NCBI GenBank assembly: GCA_027314025.1
Contig: DAHVCP010000042.1
Location: forward strand, 1-64,000
Length of the DNA stretch: 64,000 bases
Direction: 5' to 3'
DNA from: Acidobacteriota bacterium
GTDB taxonomy: Bacteria; Acidobacteriota; Terriglobia; Terriglobales; SCQP01
The notes below the pieces were generated by a model. It had not been told where the DNA came from. It was given only the letters and a program-made list of their open reading frames with translations, and made no database searches. Of this stretch, positions 50,817 through 61,402 are shown piece after piece. Position 1 is the first letter of the stretch; each line of letters opens with the position of its first letter. The translations under genes were made by a program, and so were the position numbers.

Positions 50817-51329
50817 CTATCGCGGCGTCCACTGCTCGTCGGCGGAGGGACCGTACAGCGCCGGCACCGGCAGTTGCAGCAGCCGCAGATAGACGCCCAA
50901 CTGCGCGGTGTGGTGCACCAGATGGTTGAAGAACATCATGCGGTAGGTGCGCAGCCGCGGCGCGTCCGACAGCACCTGCGGGCCCGCCCGAAACGGCCAT
51001 TTCACCAGCATGTGCTCATCGCTCGCCCGGCCCAGCGCGTCGCGGCATTGTTGCGCGCTCTTGTCCAGCTCCTCCAGGCAGTGGGCATGGCCGGTGAACT
51101 CCAGCGGCACGTGCGGCCGCTTCGGCTCCATGAAGTCCATCCCGTCGTCTTCCAGGATGTAATAGCCAAACAGCGGCAGCGTGGCGCAGTGCATCGCCAG
51201 CTTGCCCAGCGACATGGACTTCTCATGCGGTTTATATTTCGGTTGGTCGTCCGGCACGCGCTCCAAGGTCCGCCGCGTGTTGCTAATCTCCGCCTCGAAA
51301 TCCGCCAATAATACTTCCGCGATCCGCAT
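50817..51329 (-). CDS. DinB-like metal-binding four-helix protein
   Basis: 170 aa. DinB/YfiT-type fold: the three metal-binding His are in LGKLAMHCATLP and NHLVHHTAQLGVYLR. Family members act as bacillithiol or other thiol transferases or hydrolases; with brxA elsewhere in this window, thiol chemistry is a reasonable but unproven guess. GGAGGAG is a clear Shine-Dalgarno, and TACAAT lies 21 nt upstream of the ATG. Single-gene unit. Confidence 0.86.
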   Translation of the reverse strand: MRIAEVLLADFEAEISNTRRTLERVPDDQPKYKPHEKSMSLGKLAMHCATLPLFGYYILEDDGMDFMEPKRPHVPLEFTGHAHCLEELDKSAQQCRDALGRASDEHMLVKWPFRAGPQVLSDAPRLRTYRMMFFNHLVHHTAQLGVYLRLLQLPVPALYGPSADEQWTPR

Positions 51330-51403
51330 TCGGTTCTCCTCCGCCCGGTCATTGTAACCGACGAAGATTAGTGCGCCGGTCTCCGCGCCCCAGGGGTGCC
51401 TTG

Positions 51404-52072
51404 TCAGGCGGCGAGCCCTTCGATCTCCGCGTTGGGCCGCGCCTGTGTTGGGGCGCGAAGCGGGCTTCTGCTACTTCGCCGGCAGCGCCTGCCAGCGCGG
51501 ATGCCGTTCGCCGGCGGGGCCGGTGGTGACGCCGTCGGCGAAAAGTGGGTGGGCGAAACGCGCTGCATGCAAGAACTGCTGAAGCAGTGCTGTCTCCCGC
51601 CACCAAATCCGTGCGCCGTGCCGCCGGTCACCGCGACGACGTAGCGCAACTTTCCGCGGCCGGTGAGCGTCAGGAGCTGAGGCAGGAGGACGCTCGTCAC
51701 TTCGCGTCCACCCGGTGCAATGTTCAGCCCGTAGACAGAAAAGGAAGATCCGGCGACCAACTGGCGCTTGGCGTTGAACGCCAGAACCTGCATCTGCACT
51801 GCCGTGGCGGAGGAGCCGCCGCGGTTGTCCAACTCGCAGGTCAGCCGCAGGCGGCCGGCGTTGTCCATTTGGAGCCGCGGGGTTCGCGCATAGACCAAGG
51901 CCGCCGGCTGCTCCATCGCCGCCGCGGTACGCAGCGTGTGCTGGGCCGCGGGCGCCGCCGGCATCGCCGGCCCGCCCAGCCCCGCCGCAACGCCGGCCAT
52001 GGCGAACAGTAACGCTCCGCCCAGGGCCGTCCGGCCCGTCAGGGCCCGAACTTGGCGCCGGAAGGGTTCCAT
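51404..52072 (-). CDS. Exported protein of unknown function
   Basis: 222 aa. Signal-like segment (ALGGALLFAMAGVAAGLGG) then a beta-rich domain: RLQMDNAGRLRLTCELDNRG, AVQMQVLAFNAKRQLVAGSS and VYGLNIAPGGREVTSVLL suggest an immunoglobulin-like sandwich. The last 60 residues (after GGGRQ) are Ser/Arg/Pro-rich and may be non-natural coding sequence. GATAAT lies 6 nt before ATG 52072. It is divergent from the first copper-island gene, and may or may not belong to that unit. Confidence 0.55.
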   Translation of the reverse strand: MEPFRRQVRALTGRTALGGALLFAMAGVAAGLGGPAMPAAPAAQHTLRTAAAMEQPAALVYARTPRLQMDNAGRLRLTCELDNRGGSSATAVQMQVLAFNAKRQLVAGSSFSVYGLNIAPGGREVTSVLLPQLLTLTGRGKLRYVVAVTGGTAHGFGGGRQHCFSSSCMQRVSPTHFSPTASPPAPPANGIRAGRRCRRSSRSPLRAPTQARPNAEIEGLAA

Positions 52073-52180
52073 TCCCGAATTATCCACTCCGCCCGCGGTT
52101 GCGTACAGCGCGCCCAACACCCGGAGACGGTTGCGCCAACCGCGACGGCCGCCGCGCAGCGCGTGCTACCATCAATCCCA

Positions 52181-52561
52181 ATGCGGAAATGGCATGCGAT
52201 GTTGGCCCTGTGGTTAGCGCCCTGGCTGGTGCTGCCCTTGGCCGGCGCCGTCTGCCCGTGCTGCTTGCCGGCCGCAACGGCGCGTCCTGGCCGCGTCGAG
52301 CGTGGTCAGCCGCGATCTTCGGCTTCCGCGCGCAACGCCACGCGCGTCGCATCCGAATCCCACGGTCGCCGTCACCGGGATGACTGCGGCTGCGGCGGCG
52401 TCGCCCGCATAACGCCCAAGGCGGCGCCTCCGGCGCCGTCTCCCGCCGCGGTTTTCGCGCCGGCGGCGTCGGACCCGAGCCTCACTCCCGCCCCCGCGGC
52501 GCGCGTGATCGCGGGTCCCTCGCCGCCTGCCGGCACGTCTGGCTTTTCCCTCCGAATCTAA
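52181..52561 (+). CDS. Small Cys-rich exported protein 1, head of the multicopper-oxidase operon
   Basis: 126 aa. A signal segment (MLALWLAPWLVLPLAGAV) leads to CPCCLP; a second Cys cluster, HRRDDCGCGGV, lies 45 residues on, followed by a Pro/Ala-rich tail without Cys. No family is recognised. The Cys pairs and the position as first gene of an operon for copper oxidation and export suggest a periplasmic metal buffer or chaperone. A similar-style protein leads the RND operon at 59628. TACCAT is 8 nt before the ATG. Reading starts at 52181 rather than 52052 because the upstream residues have no signal sequence. Confidence 0.6.
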   Translation: MRKWHAMLALWLAPWLVLPLAGAVCPCCLPAATARPGRVERGQPRSSASARNATRVASESHGRRHRDDCGCGGVARITPKAAPPAPSPAAVFAPAASDPSLTPAPAARVIAGPSPPAGTSGFSLRI

Positions 52562-52663
52562 TTCCGCCTGCGCCCCCGTCGCCCAGCCGGCGCACACGAC
52601 TGCGCCGCGCCTGGTATTGGCCCGCCTTGCGGGCGCTGGGAATGCAGAGCGAGGAGTAGCGGA

Positions 52664-54172
52664 ATGGAAAAGAAATGGAACACCCGGCGCGGGTTCTTGC
52701 GCCGGCTGGCGGCGGCGGGCGCCGGCGGCTGGGCGCTCAAGGAAGGCGTTCTCGCGCCGCCCGCCGCCGCGGCGGAAGCACCAGGCCGGCAGCGCGGCGC
52801 CCGCCTGCCGGTGCAATACCCCAACGGCGGCAAACTGCCTTGGCATTGGGACCACGGCGTCAAGGTCTTTCACCTGGTCGCGGAACCGGTCAAGCAAGAG
52901 CTGATCCCCGGCACGGTCCTGGATCTGTGGGGATATAGCGGTTCGGCTCCCGGCCCGATGATCGAGGTCAACGAAGGCGACCGCGTCCGAATTCTGTTCG
53001 AGAACCATCTGCCCGAGCCCACCGCCATCCACTGGCACGGACTGGAGGTGCCGAACGATATGGACGGGGTTCCCGGCATCACCCAGCCCTATATCGTCCC
53101 CGGCGGCCGCTTCACCTATGAGTTCACGCTGCGCCAGAACGGGACGTATTTCTATCACTCCCACATGGCCATGCAGGAAATGCTGGGCATGATCGGGCCG
53201 TTCATCATCCATCCCAAGATTCCGTATTCCCCCGCCGTGCAGCAGGACTTCGCCATCGTCCTTCAGGAATATGCCGTGCTGCCCGGCAACTCCGTGCCCA
53301 ATACCATGAGCATGGAGTACAACTGGCTGACGATGAACGGCAAGTCCGCGCCGGCGATTACGCCGCTGGTGGCGCGGCTGGGCGATCGCGTCCGCGTGCG
53401 GCTGATGAACCTGGGCATGGACGGCCATCCCATTCACCTGCATGGGATGCAGTTCTGGCTGACGGGCACCGAAGGCGGCCGCCAGCCGGTGTCGAATTGG
53501 ATTCGCAGAAACACCGTTTGGGTCGCGGTGGCGCAGGCCTGGGACTGTGAGTTCGAGGCGAACAATCCCGGCACCTGGATGCTGCACTGCCATTTGCCGC
53601 ACCACATGATGAACAACATGGCCTCCACGGTCGGTCCCGTGACCCGCGGTTACGGCCTGCCCACCGGCATTTCCATGCCCACCAGCATGGGCATGCCGGG
53701 TTCCGGCGCGGCGCTGTCGCGGCAGTATGGCCCCAGCCTGGGCCGGGGCATGGGCCTCAGCAGCCGCCGGGAAACGCCGGAGGCCAACGGTCCGCAAAAC
53801 GGCGCCGCGCAAGCATCCATGGCCAACATGCCGGGCATGCCGCGGCAGCCGATTCCTCCGCCGCGGCCGCGGCCCGGCCAGCCCTTTGAATCCGAGCCGC
53901 GGCAGGAAGCGGCTGCCGGCCAGATGCACGGCATGCAGCCGCCGAACGCCATTGCTCCCAACGCCAATCAAGTGCCGGGATTTCCCCAGGACGCCTACAT
54001 GGAGGGTCCGCGAATGAACATGGACAGCGCCGTTGCCTCACCGGAAACTTATGGCCTGCCGCCGGGTTGGTCGGGCTTTATGGGGGGAATGATGGTTTTG
54101 GTGCGCGTGGTGGACGATGCGCTCTACCAAAAAATCCAAGACCTGCGCCGCCAGGCCGGGAGGACGGCATGA
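52664..54172 (+). CDS. Tat-exported multicopper oxidase with Met-rich tail
   Basis: 502 aa. The Tat signal (NTRRGFLRRLAAAGAGGW) fits a folded cuproprotein. Copper ligands: HWHG (123-126), HSH (165-167), HPIHLHG (255-261) and HCHLPHHMMNNM (308-319), so all type 1, 2 and 3 sites are present within two cupredoxin-like domains. Residues about 320-480 form a Met/Pro/Gly-rich extension (PTSMGMPGSG, MANMPGMPRQP, GQMHGMQPP), followed by a last strand FMGGMMVLVRVV. The tail resembles CueO-type Cu(I) binding loops in composition only. Expected role: oxidise Cu(I) to Cu(II) in the periplasm. A GGAG Shine-Dalgarno precedes the ATG, and the gene overlaps the next by ATGA. Confidence 0.9.
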   Translation: MEKKWNTRRGFLRRLAAAGAGGWALKEGVLAPPAAAAEAPGRQRGARLPVQYPNGGKLPWHWDHGVKVFHLVAEPVKQELIPGTVLDLWGYSGSAPGPMIEVNEGDRVRILFENHLPEPTAIHWHGLEVPNDMDGVPGITQPYIVPGGRFTYEFTLRQNGTYFYHSHMAMQEMLGMIGPFIIHPKIPYSPAVQQDFAIVLQEYAVLPGNSVPNTMSMEYNWLTMNGKSAPAITPLVARLGDRVRVRLMNLGMDGHPIHLHGMQFWLTGTEGGRQPVSNWIRRNTVWVAVAQAWDCEFEANNPGTWMLHCHLPHHMMNNMASTVGPVTRGYGLPTGISMPTSMGMPGSGAALSRQYGPSLGRGMGLSSRRETPEANGPQNGAAQASMANMPGMPRQPIPPPRPRPGQPFESEPRQEAAAGQMHGMQPPNAIAPNANQVPGFPQDAYMEGPRMNMDSAVASPETYGLPPGWSGFMGGMMVLVRVVDDALYQKIQDLRRQAGRTA

Positions 54173-55545
54173 GGTGCATCGCCCTCTCCACCACCCTCGC
54201 GCTGGTGCTGCCGCTCAGCGCGCAAGTACCCCGGCGCAACGCACGGATGCCGGGCATGCAAATGCCGGCGCCCAAGGCGGCGGCCCCGCCGGTCGCGCCG
54301 CAGCGTCCCGGCTGGACGCTGGCGCAGCTGGAAACGCTGGCGCTGGAGCGCAACCCCACCCTGCGTCAGGCGCTGGCCGCGGAGCAGGAAGCTGCCGGCC
54401 TGGTCCGGCAGAGCGGCTTGTGGCCCAATCCCACCGTCGGCTATGAAGGCGACCAGATTCGCGGTGGCAGCTACGGCGGCGGCGAGCAGGGCGTCTTCGC
54501 GCAGCAAAAAATCCTGCTCGGCCACAAGCTGGCCGCGGCGCAGCGGGTCGCCGCCGCCGGCCTCCGCGGCCAGCAGGCCATTGCCGCGGCGCAGCGCCTG
54601 GCGGTGCGCTCGGCGGTGCGCCTGGCGTTCTATCGCGCCCTGGCCCGCCAGCGGCTGGTGGCCGTGGATCGCGGCTTGCTGGGGATCGCGCGCGACGCCG
54701 CCCTGACCACCCGCCAGTTGGCCAATGTCGGGCAGGCCAATCCGCCCGATGAGCTGGCGGCGCGGGTGGAAACCGAGCAAGCGGCGCTGGCGTTGGACCG
54801 CGCCCGGCGCCGCTTGCGTGGCGCCTGGCGCGAGCTGGCGGCGGTGGTCGGCTCGCCCCACCTGCGTCCCGGACCCCTGGCCGGTCAATTGGCCCCGGGC
54901 CCAGCCCCCATCCGCCGCGCGGCCTATTTGCAGCGGCTCCTGTCCGCCAGCCCGGCCGTGCAAATCGCCGCGGCCGAGCTGCGCCGCGCGCAGGCTACCC
55001 TGGGCCAAGCACGCCGCCAATCCGTTCCCGACCTGACGCTGCGCGGCGGCGAGCAGACCAATCGTGAGCTGACGGGGCGCAACGGACCGCCGGTGGGCTG
55101 GCAATCCTTCGCCTCCGTCGGCATCGGCTTGCCCGTCTTCAATCGCAACCAAGGCAACGTCGCATCCGCCGCCGCCGCGGTGATCGCCGCGCGCGAGGAG
55201 ATTATCCGCGTTCGCCTGCGGCTGCGCCGCCAAGCCGCGGCGGAGTGGGCACGGTATCGCGCCGCCGCCGACGCGGCCGCCCGCTACCGCGTCATGGTGC
55301 CCCAGGCCGAACGCGCCTACCGCCTTTACCTGCGCTATTACCAGCACATGGCGGCCGCCTATCCCCAGGTGCTGGTGGCGCAGCGCACCTGGTTCGAGTT
55401 GCGTCGGCAATCCATCCGCACCCTCGGCCGCCTCTGGCGCAGCGCGCTGACCCTGCGCAGCCAGTTCTATGTCCACGGACTACAACCCGCCGCGGCGATG
55501 CCGCCCATCACGGCGAACCAGGAGAACATGCCCAATGCCCGTTAA
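54169..55545 (+). CDS. Outer-membrane factor (TolC/CusC-like), oxidase-operon copy
   Basis: 458 aa. A signal peptide (CIALSTTLALVLPLSA) is followed by MPGMQMP, then a TolC-type helical barrel with LAQLETLALERNPTLRQALAAEQ and the internal duplicate around ASPAVQIAAAELRRAQATL. Met-rich sequence after the signal fits a copper route. Start overlaps the oxidase stop. Normally such a factor pairs with an RND pump and adaptor; this one pairs only with the oxidase and the cytochrome, so it may share the pump encoded at 62988 or serve another exporter. Confidence 0.88.
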   Translation: MRCIALSTTLALVLPLSAQVPRRNARMPGMQMPAPKAAAPPVAPQRPGWTLAQLETLALERNPTLRQALAAEQEAAGLVRQSGLWPNPTVGYEGDQIRGGSYGGGEQGVFAQQKILLGHKLAAAQRVAAAGLRGQQAIAAAQRLAVRSAVRLAFYRALARQRLVAVDRGLLGIARDAALTTRQLANVGQANPPDELAARVETEQAALALDRARRRLRGAWRELAAVVGSPHLRPGPLAGQLAPGPAPIRRAAYLQRLLSASPAVQIAAAELRRAQATLGQARRQSVPDLTLRGGEQTNRELTGRNGPPVGWQSFASVGIGLPVFNRNQGNVASAAAAVIAAREEIIRVRLRLRRQAAAEWARYRAAADAAARYRVMVPQAERAYRLYLRYYQHMAAAYPQVLVAQRTWFELRRQSIRTLGRLWRSALTLRSQFYVHGLQPAAAMPPITANQENMPNAR

Positions 55546-56137
55546 GACCAAGCGCGGAGTCCCGTTCCGAACGTTGCTCGTCGTCATCGTTGCCGTCGCT
55601 ATCACCGTCGTTGGCTTCTTCACCTGGCTGGGCACGACGCATGGCTTTAGCGCCCGGGCAAAACCCAGCGCATTCGAGGCCATGATGGCGCGCATGATGC
55701 GCAGCATGGCCATGCCCAGGCGCGCGCAGGAGTTGAAGGATGCGTATCCCCAGCTGACGGCGGCGCAGATGAAGTTCGCCAGCGAGCACTTCGCCGCGCA
55801 TTGCGCCGTGTGCCACGACAACAACGGCGACGGCAGGACCATGCTCGGTGAGAACATGTATCCCCATCCTCCCGACATGCGGGGCTTGACCACGCAGGAC
55901 AAAAGCGATGGCGATCTCTATTTCACCATTCGCAACGGCATCCGCATGAGCGGCATGCCCGCCTGGGGCGATGACACGCCGCAGGAGACTTGGGAATTGG
56001 TGGATTTCATCCGGCGCCTGCCCCACCTGACCCCGGCGGAGCTCGCGCGCATGCGGAAATACAACCCGAAAACGATTTTCGAGGAGCCGCTAATGCCGCA
56101 GGCCGGCGGCGGGATGCGGGGGGTGGGGGCGCGGTGA
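55535..56137 (+). CDS. Membrane-anchored class I cytochrome c
   Basis: 200 aa. One N-terminal membrane helix (13-31) holds the protein at the inner membrane. The haem site is CAVCH (90-94) and the distal axial Met is probably in GMPAWG (about 140). The Met-rich segment before the haem (MMARMMRSMAMP) is unusual. It is the last gene of the oxidase operon, overlapping the outer-membrane factor, and could pass electrons from Cu(I) oxidation to the respiratory chain. That link is inferred from position. Confidence 0.87.
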   Translation: MPVKTKRGVPFRTLLVVIVAVAITVVGFFTWLGTTHGFSARAKPSAFEAMMARMMRSMAMPRRAQELKDAYPQLTAAQMKFASEHFAAHCAVCHDNNGDGRTMLGENMYPHPPDMRGLTTQDKSDGDLYFTIRNGIRMSGMPAWGDDTPQETWELVDFIRRLPHLTPAELARMRKYNPKTIFEEPLMPQAGGGMRGVGAR

Positions 56138-56267
56138 TGCCGCGCAGCCTCCGCCGCGGCTCTCGCTCGGGCCCTGTCCCGGCATGATGGTCCCGGCTTG
56201 CCGCCGGCCCTGGGATTCGCCCGCCGCCCGGGCGCTTGCGGCTCTCGCGGTCTCGGTCCGGCCGGAG

Positions 56268-56534
56268 TCAGCGATTCCAGCGGGGCGCGCCGCCGGGCGG
56301 CGGGCCAAACTGCAGCGCCGCTTCCGGCTCCGCCGGCATTCGCTCTTCGAGGCCGCGGAGCAGAAGCCCATGGTTGGCGGGATACGAGGTGGCGAAGCCG
56401 ACGATCATACCCACCTGCATCATTAGCCAGAACGCCGCGCGGTCGGTCTGGCGTGGCGGGGAGGGTTGGAATGCCGCGCGCATCCTTCCGCCTGCGCTGC
56501 GCCCCGGCCTCCCGCTCGACCTCGGCATTGCCAT
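56268..56534 (-). CDS. Short DUF4396-like membrane protein
   Basis: Up to 88 aa (71 from ATG 56483). AAFWLMMQVGMIVGFATSYP and the following NHGLLLRGLEERM match the C-terminal end of DUF4396 proteins, which often accompany copper ATPases. The rest of that domain is missing and the first 25-30 residues look unrelated. It may be a genuine mini-protein or a 5'-eroded relic. It lies directly downstream of the broken P-type ATPase on the same strand. Confidence 0.5.
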   Translation of the reverse strand: MAMPRSSGRPGRSAGGRMRAAFQPSPPRQTDRAAFWLMMQVGMIVGFATSYPANHGLLLRGLEERMPAEPEAALQFGPPPGGAPRWNR

Positions 56535-56593
56535 GCGGTTGCGGCGAACGCGCGGGCTGCCGTTGGGGCGGGCTGGGCCCGCGCGGGTTATTC

Positions 56594-58864
<2,271 letters not shown>

Positions 58865-58874
58865 GGTTTCTCCG

Positions 58875-59306
58875 CTACCCTCCCAGCGCCAAGGCCCCGC
58901 CGATGACCCCCAACGTGCCCGCCACTAGGCCGGCTGGCCCGGCGATCAGTTCCAGAGCGGAAGCGGCCAAAATGACCGCACCCCAAAATCGCCGCTGCCT
59001 AGGCGCGGCTTGCAGCAGCACCGCCCCGGCCAGCACCACCGCGCCGGCGATCAGCGCCAGCCAAAACCAGGGCGCGCCGGCGCCGAAGTGATAGATGGAT
59101 CCCATGGGCCACATCCAATGCCCAACGGCGTGCGGCCCCCGCATGTATCCCGCGCCCATCATCCCGGCGGACATGCCGCCCATCACGCCCCCCGCGGACA
59201 CCATGAAGATGCCGGCTAGCAAGGAAAGCACGAACGCCGCCGTGGTCCGGTCGCTTTTCTGCGTTTCCCCCACCCTAATTTTCGCCTCCGAGATTAGGCG
59301 ATGCAT
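58875..59306 (-). CDS. Small three-helix membrane protein, P-type ATPase operon head
   Basis: 143 aa. Hydrophobic segments at about 20-38, 75-96 and 108-143 surround a Met/Gly/His-rich loop ([17 protein letters not shown] and [13 protein letters not shown]), a composition suited to metal binding. The C-terminal half resembles DUF6114-like small membrane proteins weakly. The ATPase starts 10 nt after its stop, so they are one operon. A GTG at 59276 is an alternative start. Function is unknown; a copper donor or sensor role for the ATPase would fit. Confidence 0.62.
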   Translation of the reverse strand: MHRLISEAKIRVGETQKSDRTTAAFVLSLLAGIFMVSAGGVMGGMSAGMMGAGYMRGPHAVGHWMWPMGSIYHFGAGAPWFWLALIAGAVVLAGAVLLQAAPRQRRFWGAVILAASALELIAGPAGLVAGTLGVIGGALALGG

Positions 59307-59627
59307 GCAAGAGCTCGTCCGTTCCGGCCCGCGCCGGAAGTCTGTTTCCGGCAGCAACTGGCACCTGCCGACCGCAGCGGCCTGGGTCATTGTCCCCATA
59401 CTGCCCTGCCAAATGCCCCAGGATGCGCGGGCGTTGCAATAATGGATTTACGGCCGGCCGCTTGCATTGGGTCCCAAATCGGCGCGATAACGCCGCCGCG
59501 ACGACGTTGCCGCGATGGGACTGCGCAGTTCCACCTAGCCGGTGATGCCCGTGAAATGGCCTTGCCCCACGCCGCGGCGAATTGGCCGACAAATTGCGAG
59601 TCGAGCACCTAGGATAAAATCAACGGA

Positions 59628-59972
59628 ATGCGGCGCACATGTGCATGGCTGGCGTTAGCGGGGCTGCTTTTGGCCGTGCCCGCCGTGCTGTTCGCATGTC
59701 CAGGCGCGGCCTGTTGCCGCGGCATGCACGGCGGATGCACCGGCGCCAGCATGATGCAGCCCTGTTGCGCCGCCGCCCAATCGGCCGCCCAGCCATTGGC
59801 CATGCCGCCGGCTGCGGTTCGGCCCGTCGCGCCCGCGCCGCCCCTTTACGCCGGCGCGTTCGTGGTTCGAGCCGACGAAGGGAGCGCTGCGTTCCACATG
59901 GCGCTGGCTGCCCTCGCGGCATCTCCGCCGCCGGCCGCCCCCGGTGCGTCCAACCTTCCACTTCTGATCTAG
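59628..59972 (+). CDS. Small Cys-rich exported protein 2, head of the RND operon
   Basis: 114 aa. Signal segment AWLALAGLLLAVPAVLFA precedes CPGAACCRGMHGGCTG and MMQPCCAA: six Cys and several Met and His in 35 residues, then a Pro/Ala-rich tail. It shares its outline (signal, Cys cluster, Pro/Ala tail, operon head) with the protein at 52181 but not obvious sequence identity. A metal-binding role in the periplasm is inferred. TAAAAT is 7 nt ahead of the ATG; no Shine-Dalgarno. The region 59,307-59,627 upstream holds no other gene. Confidence 0.6.
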   Translation: MRRTCAWLALAGLLLAVPAVLFACPGAACCRGMHGGCTGASMMQPCCAAAQSAAQPLAMPPAAVRPVAPAPPLYAGAFVVRADEGSAAFHMALAALAASPPPAAPGASNLPLLI

Positions 59973-60049
59973 CCTGCCGCGTGCCCCTCGGTTTGGGCGT
60001 TCGTGCCCGAGTTGCGTCCGTTGGTGTGCCGAAAACGCAGGACTAGCTG

Positions 60050-61402
60050 ATGAAGACCATCACCGTTTGCATCATCGCCGCTGCCGCGGCGTGGGCGCAA
60101 GGCGTCGTGCAGCCGCGATTCCCGCCCAGGCTTCCGCCTACGCCGCTGTCCGCACTGTTGCGGGAAGCGGAGCGCGACAATCCGGCGATTCGCCAGGCCC
60201 GCCGCCTGTGGCGCGCCGCGCGCCGCATTCCCAGTCAAGTTTCGAGCTTGCCCGATCCGGAGTTCAATTTTTCCACCATGAACGTCGGCGGTCCCCTGCC
60301 GCTGACCGGGCAATTTGATCAAATGATGGGCTACGCCGGGATTGGGGTCAGCGAAGCGCTGCCGTTTCCCGGCAAGCTGCGTCTGCGCGGCGACATGGCG
60401 GCCCGTGCCGCCGCGATCGCCGGGGAGAACGTGGTCTCGGTCCGGCGCAGGGTCGCGGCTGCGGTGGCCAGCACCTACTACGCCATTGGCGGGTTGCAGG
60501 AAACGCTCGCCATCTTGGCGCGGGACCGGCGGCTTTTGGCCGTGGTAGCCCAGGTCGCGGCGAACCGCTATGCGGTGGGAAAGGGCAACCAGGCTGATGT
60601 GCTGCGCGCGCAGTTGGAGATGACGCGGTTGTTGGCCCGGCGCACCGTGCAGCAGCGGGAATGGGCAATTGCCGAGGCGCGCCTGAAGCAGCTGTCGAAC
60701 CGGCCGCTGGCCTCACCGCCCATCGTTGCCGCGCGCCTCCAGCAGTCGCCGCCGCCGCCCGCACCGCCGCGGCTGGCGGCGGGAATCGCCGCCAATCCGG
60801 ATCTCCGCGCCCGGGCGCTGGAGACGGCGCGGGCGCAGCTGGGGGTGAAGCTCGCTCACCGGGATTTTTACCCTGACTTCCGCATCGGCTACATGTACCA
60901 GGCCACCGGCCCCAGTTTTCCGTACCGCAGCGATTTTAGTGTCGGGGTGTCGTTGCCGGTGTTCTTCCATCGCAAACAGGACGCGGCGCTATCCCAGGCC
61001 GGCGAAGCGCTGGCGGCATCGCGCGATGCCTACGCGGCGGAGCGGGAATCGCTGGCCTATCAAGCGCGGCAATGGTACTTGCAGGCGCGGGCCGACGCCC
61101 AACTGCTGCGCATTTACCGCGGCGGGCTGCTGCCCCAGGCGGCGGCCACCTGGCGCGCCACGCTGGCGGAGTACGAATCGGGGCGGGAGGACTTTCAGAC
61201 CGTGATCGCGGCGTTTCTGGATTACCAGAACATGCAAGAAAGCTATTGGCGGACGCTGGCGCGCCACGAAACGGCGCTGGTGCGCCTGCGCGAGGTGGCG
61301 GGCGCCTATGGCCCGCCGCCGGGGCGCCAGCCGGGAGCGGCGCCGGCATCTGGTCCCGGACGCGGCGCGCGAAGCGTTGGGACGCACGGAGGAAAGCCAT
61401 GA
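60050..61402 (+). CDS. Outer-membrane factor (CusC/TolC-like), RND-operon copy
   Basis: 450 aa. A short signal (ITVCIIAAAAAWA) leads into the TolC fold: LREAERDNPAIRQARR in the first half and ANPDLRARALETARAQLGV in the second, with LPDPEF and VSLPVFF strand segments. It forms the outer-membrane channel for the adaptor and pump that follow. Its stop overlaps the adaptor start by ATGA. The Pro/Gly/Arg-rich C-terminal tail is a typical unfolded end. Confidence 0.9.
   Translation: MKTITVCIIAAAAAWAQGVVQPRFPPRLPPTPLSALLREAERDNPAIRQARRLWRAARRIPSQVSSLPDPEFNFSTMNVGGPLPLTGQFDQMMGYAGIGVSEALPFPGKLRLRGDMAARAAAIAGENVVSVRRRVAAAVASTYYAIGGLQETLAILARDRRLLAVVAQVAANRYAVGKGNQADVLRAQLEMTRLLARRTVQQREWAIAEARLKQLSNRPLASPPIVAARLQQSPPPPAPPRLAAGIAANPDLRARALETARAQLGVKLAHRDFYPDFRIGYMYQATGPSFPYRSDFSVGVSLPVFFHRKQDAALSQAGEALAASRDAYAAERESLAYQARQWYLQARADAQLLRIYRGGLLPQAAATWRATLAEYESGREDFQTVIAAFLDYQNMQESYWRTLARHETALVRLREVAGAYGPPPGRQPGAAPASGPGRGARSVGTHGGKP

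Noticed and set aside
59095-59442. Plus-strand ORF opposite the small membrane protein
   Set aside because: Mirror frame with Pro/Ala/Met content; the opposite strand carries the helices and the operon link to the ATPase.
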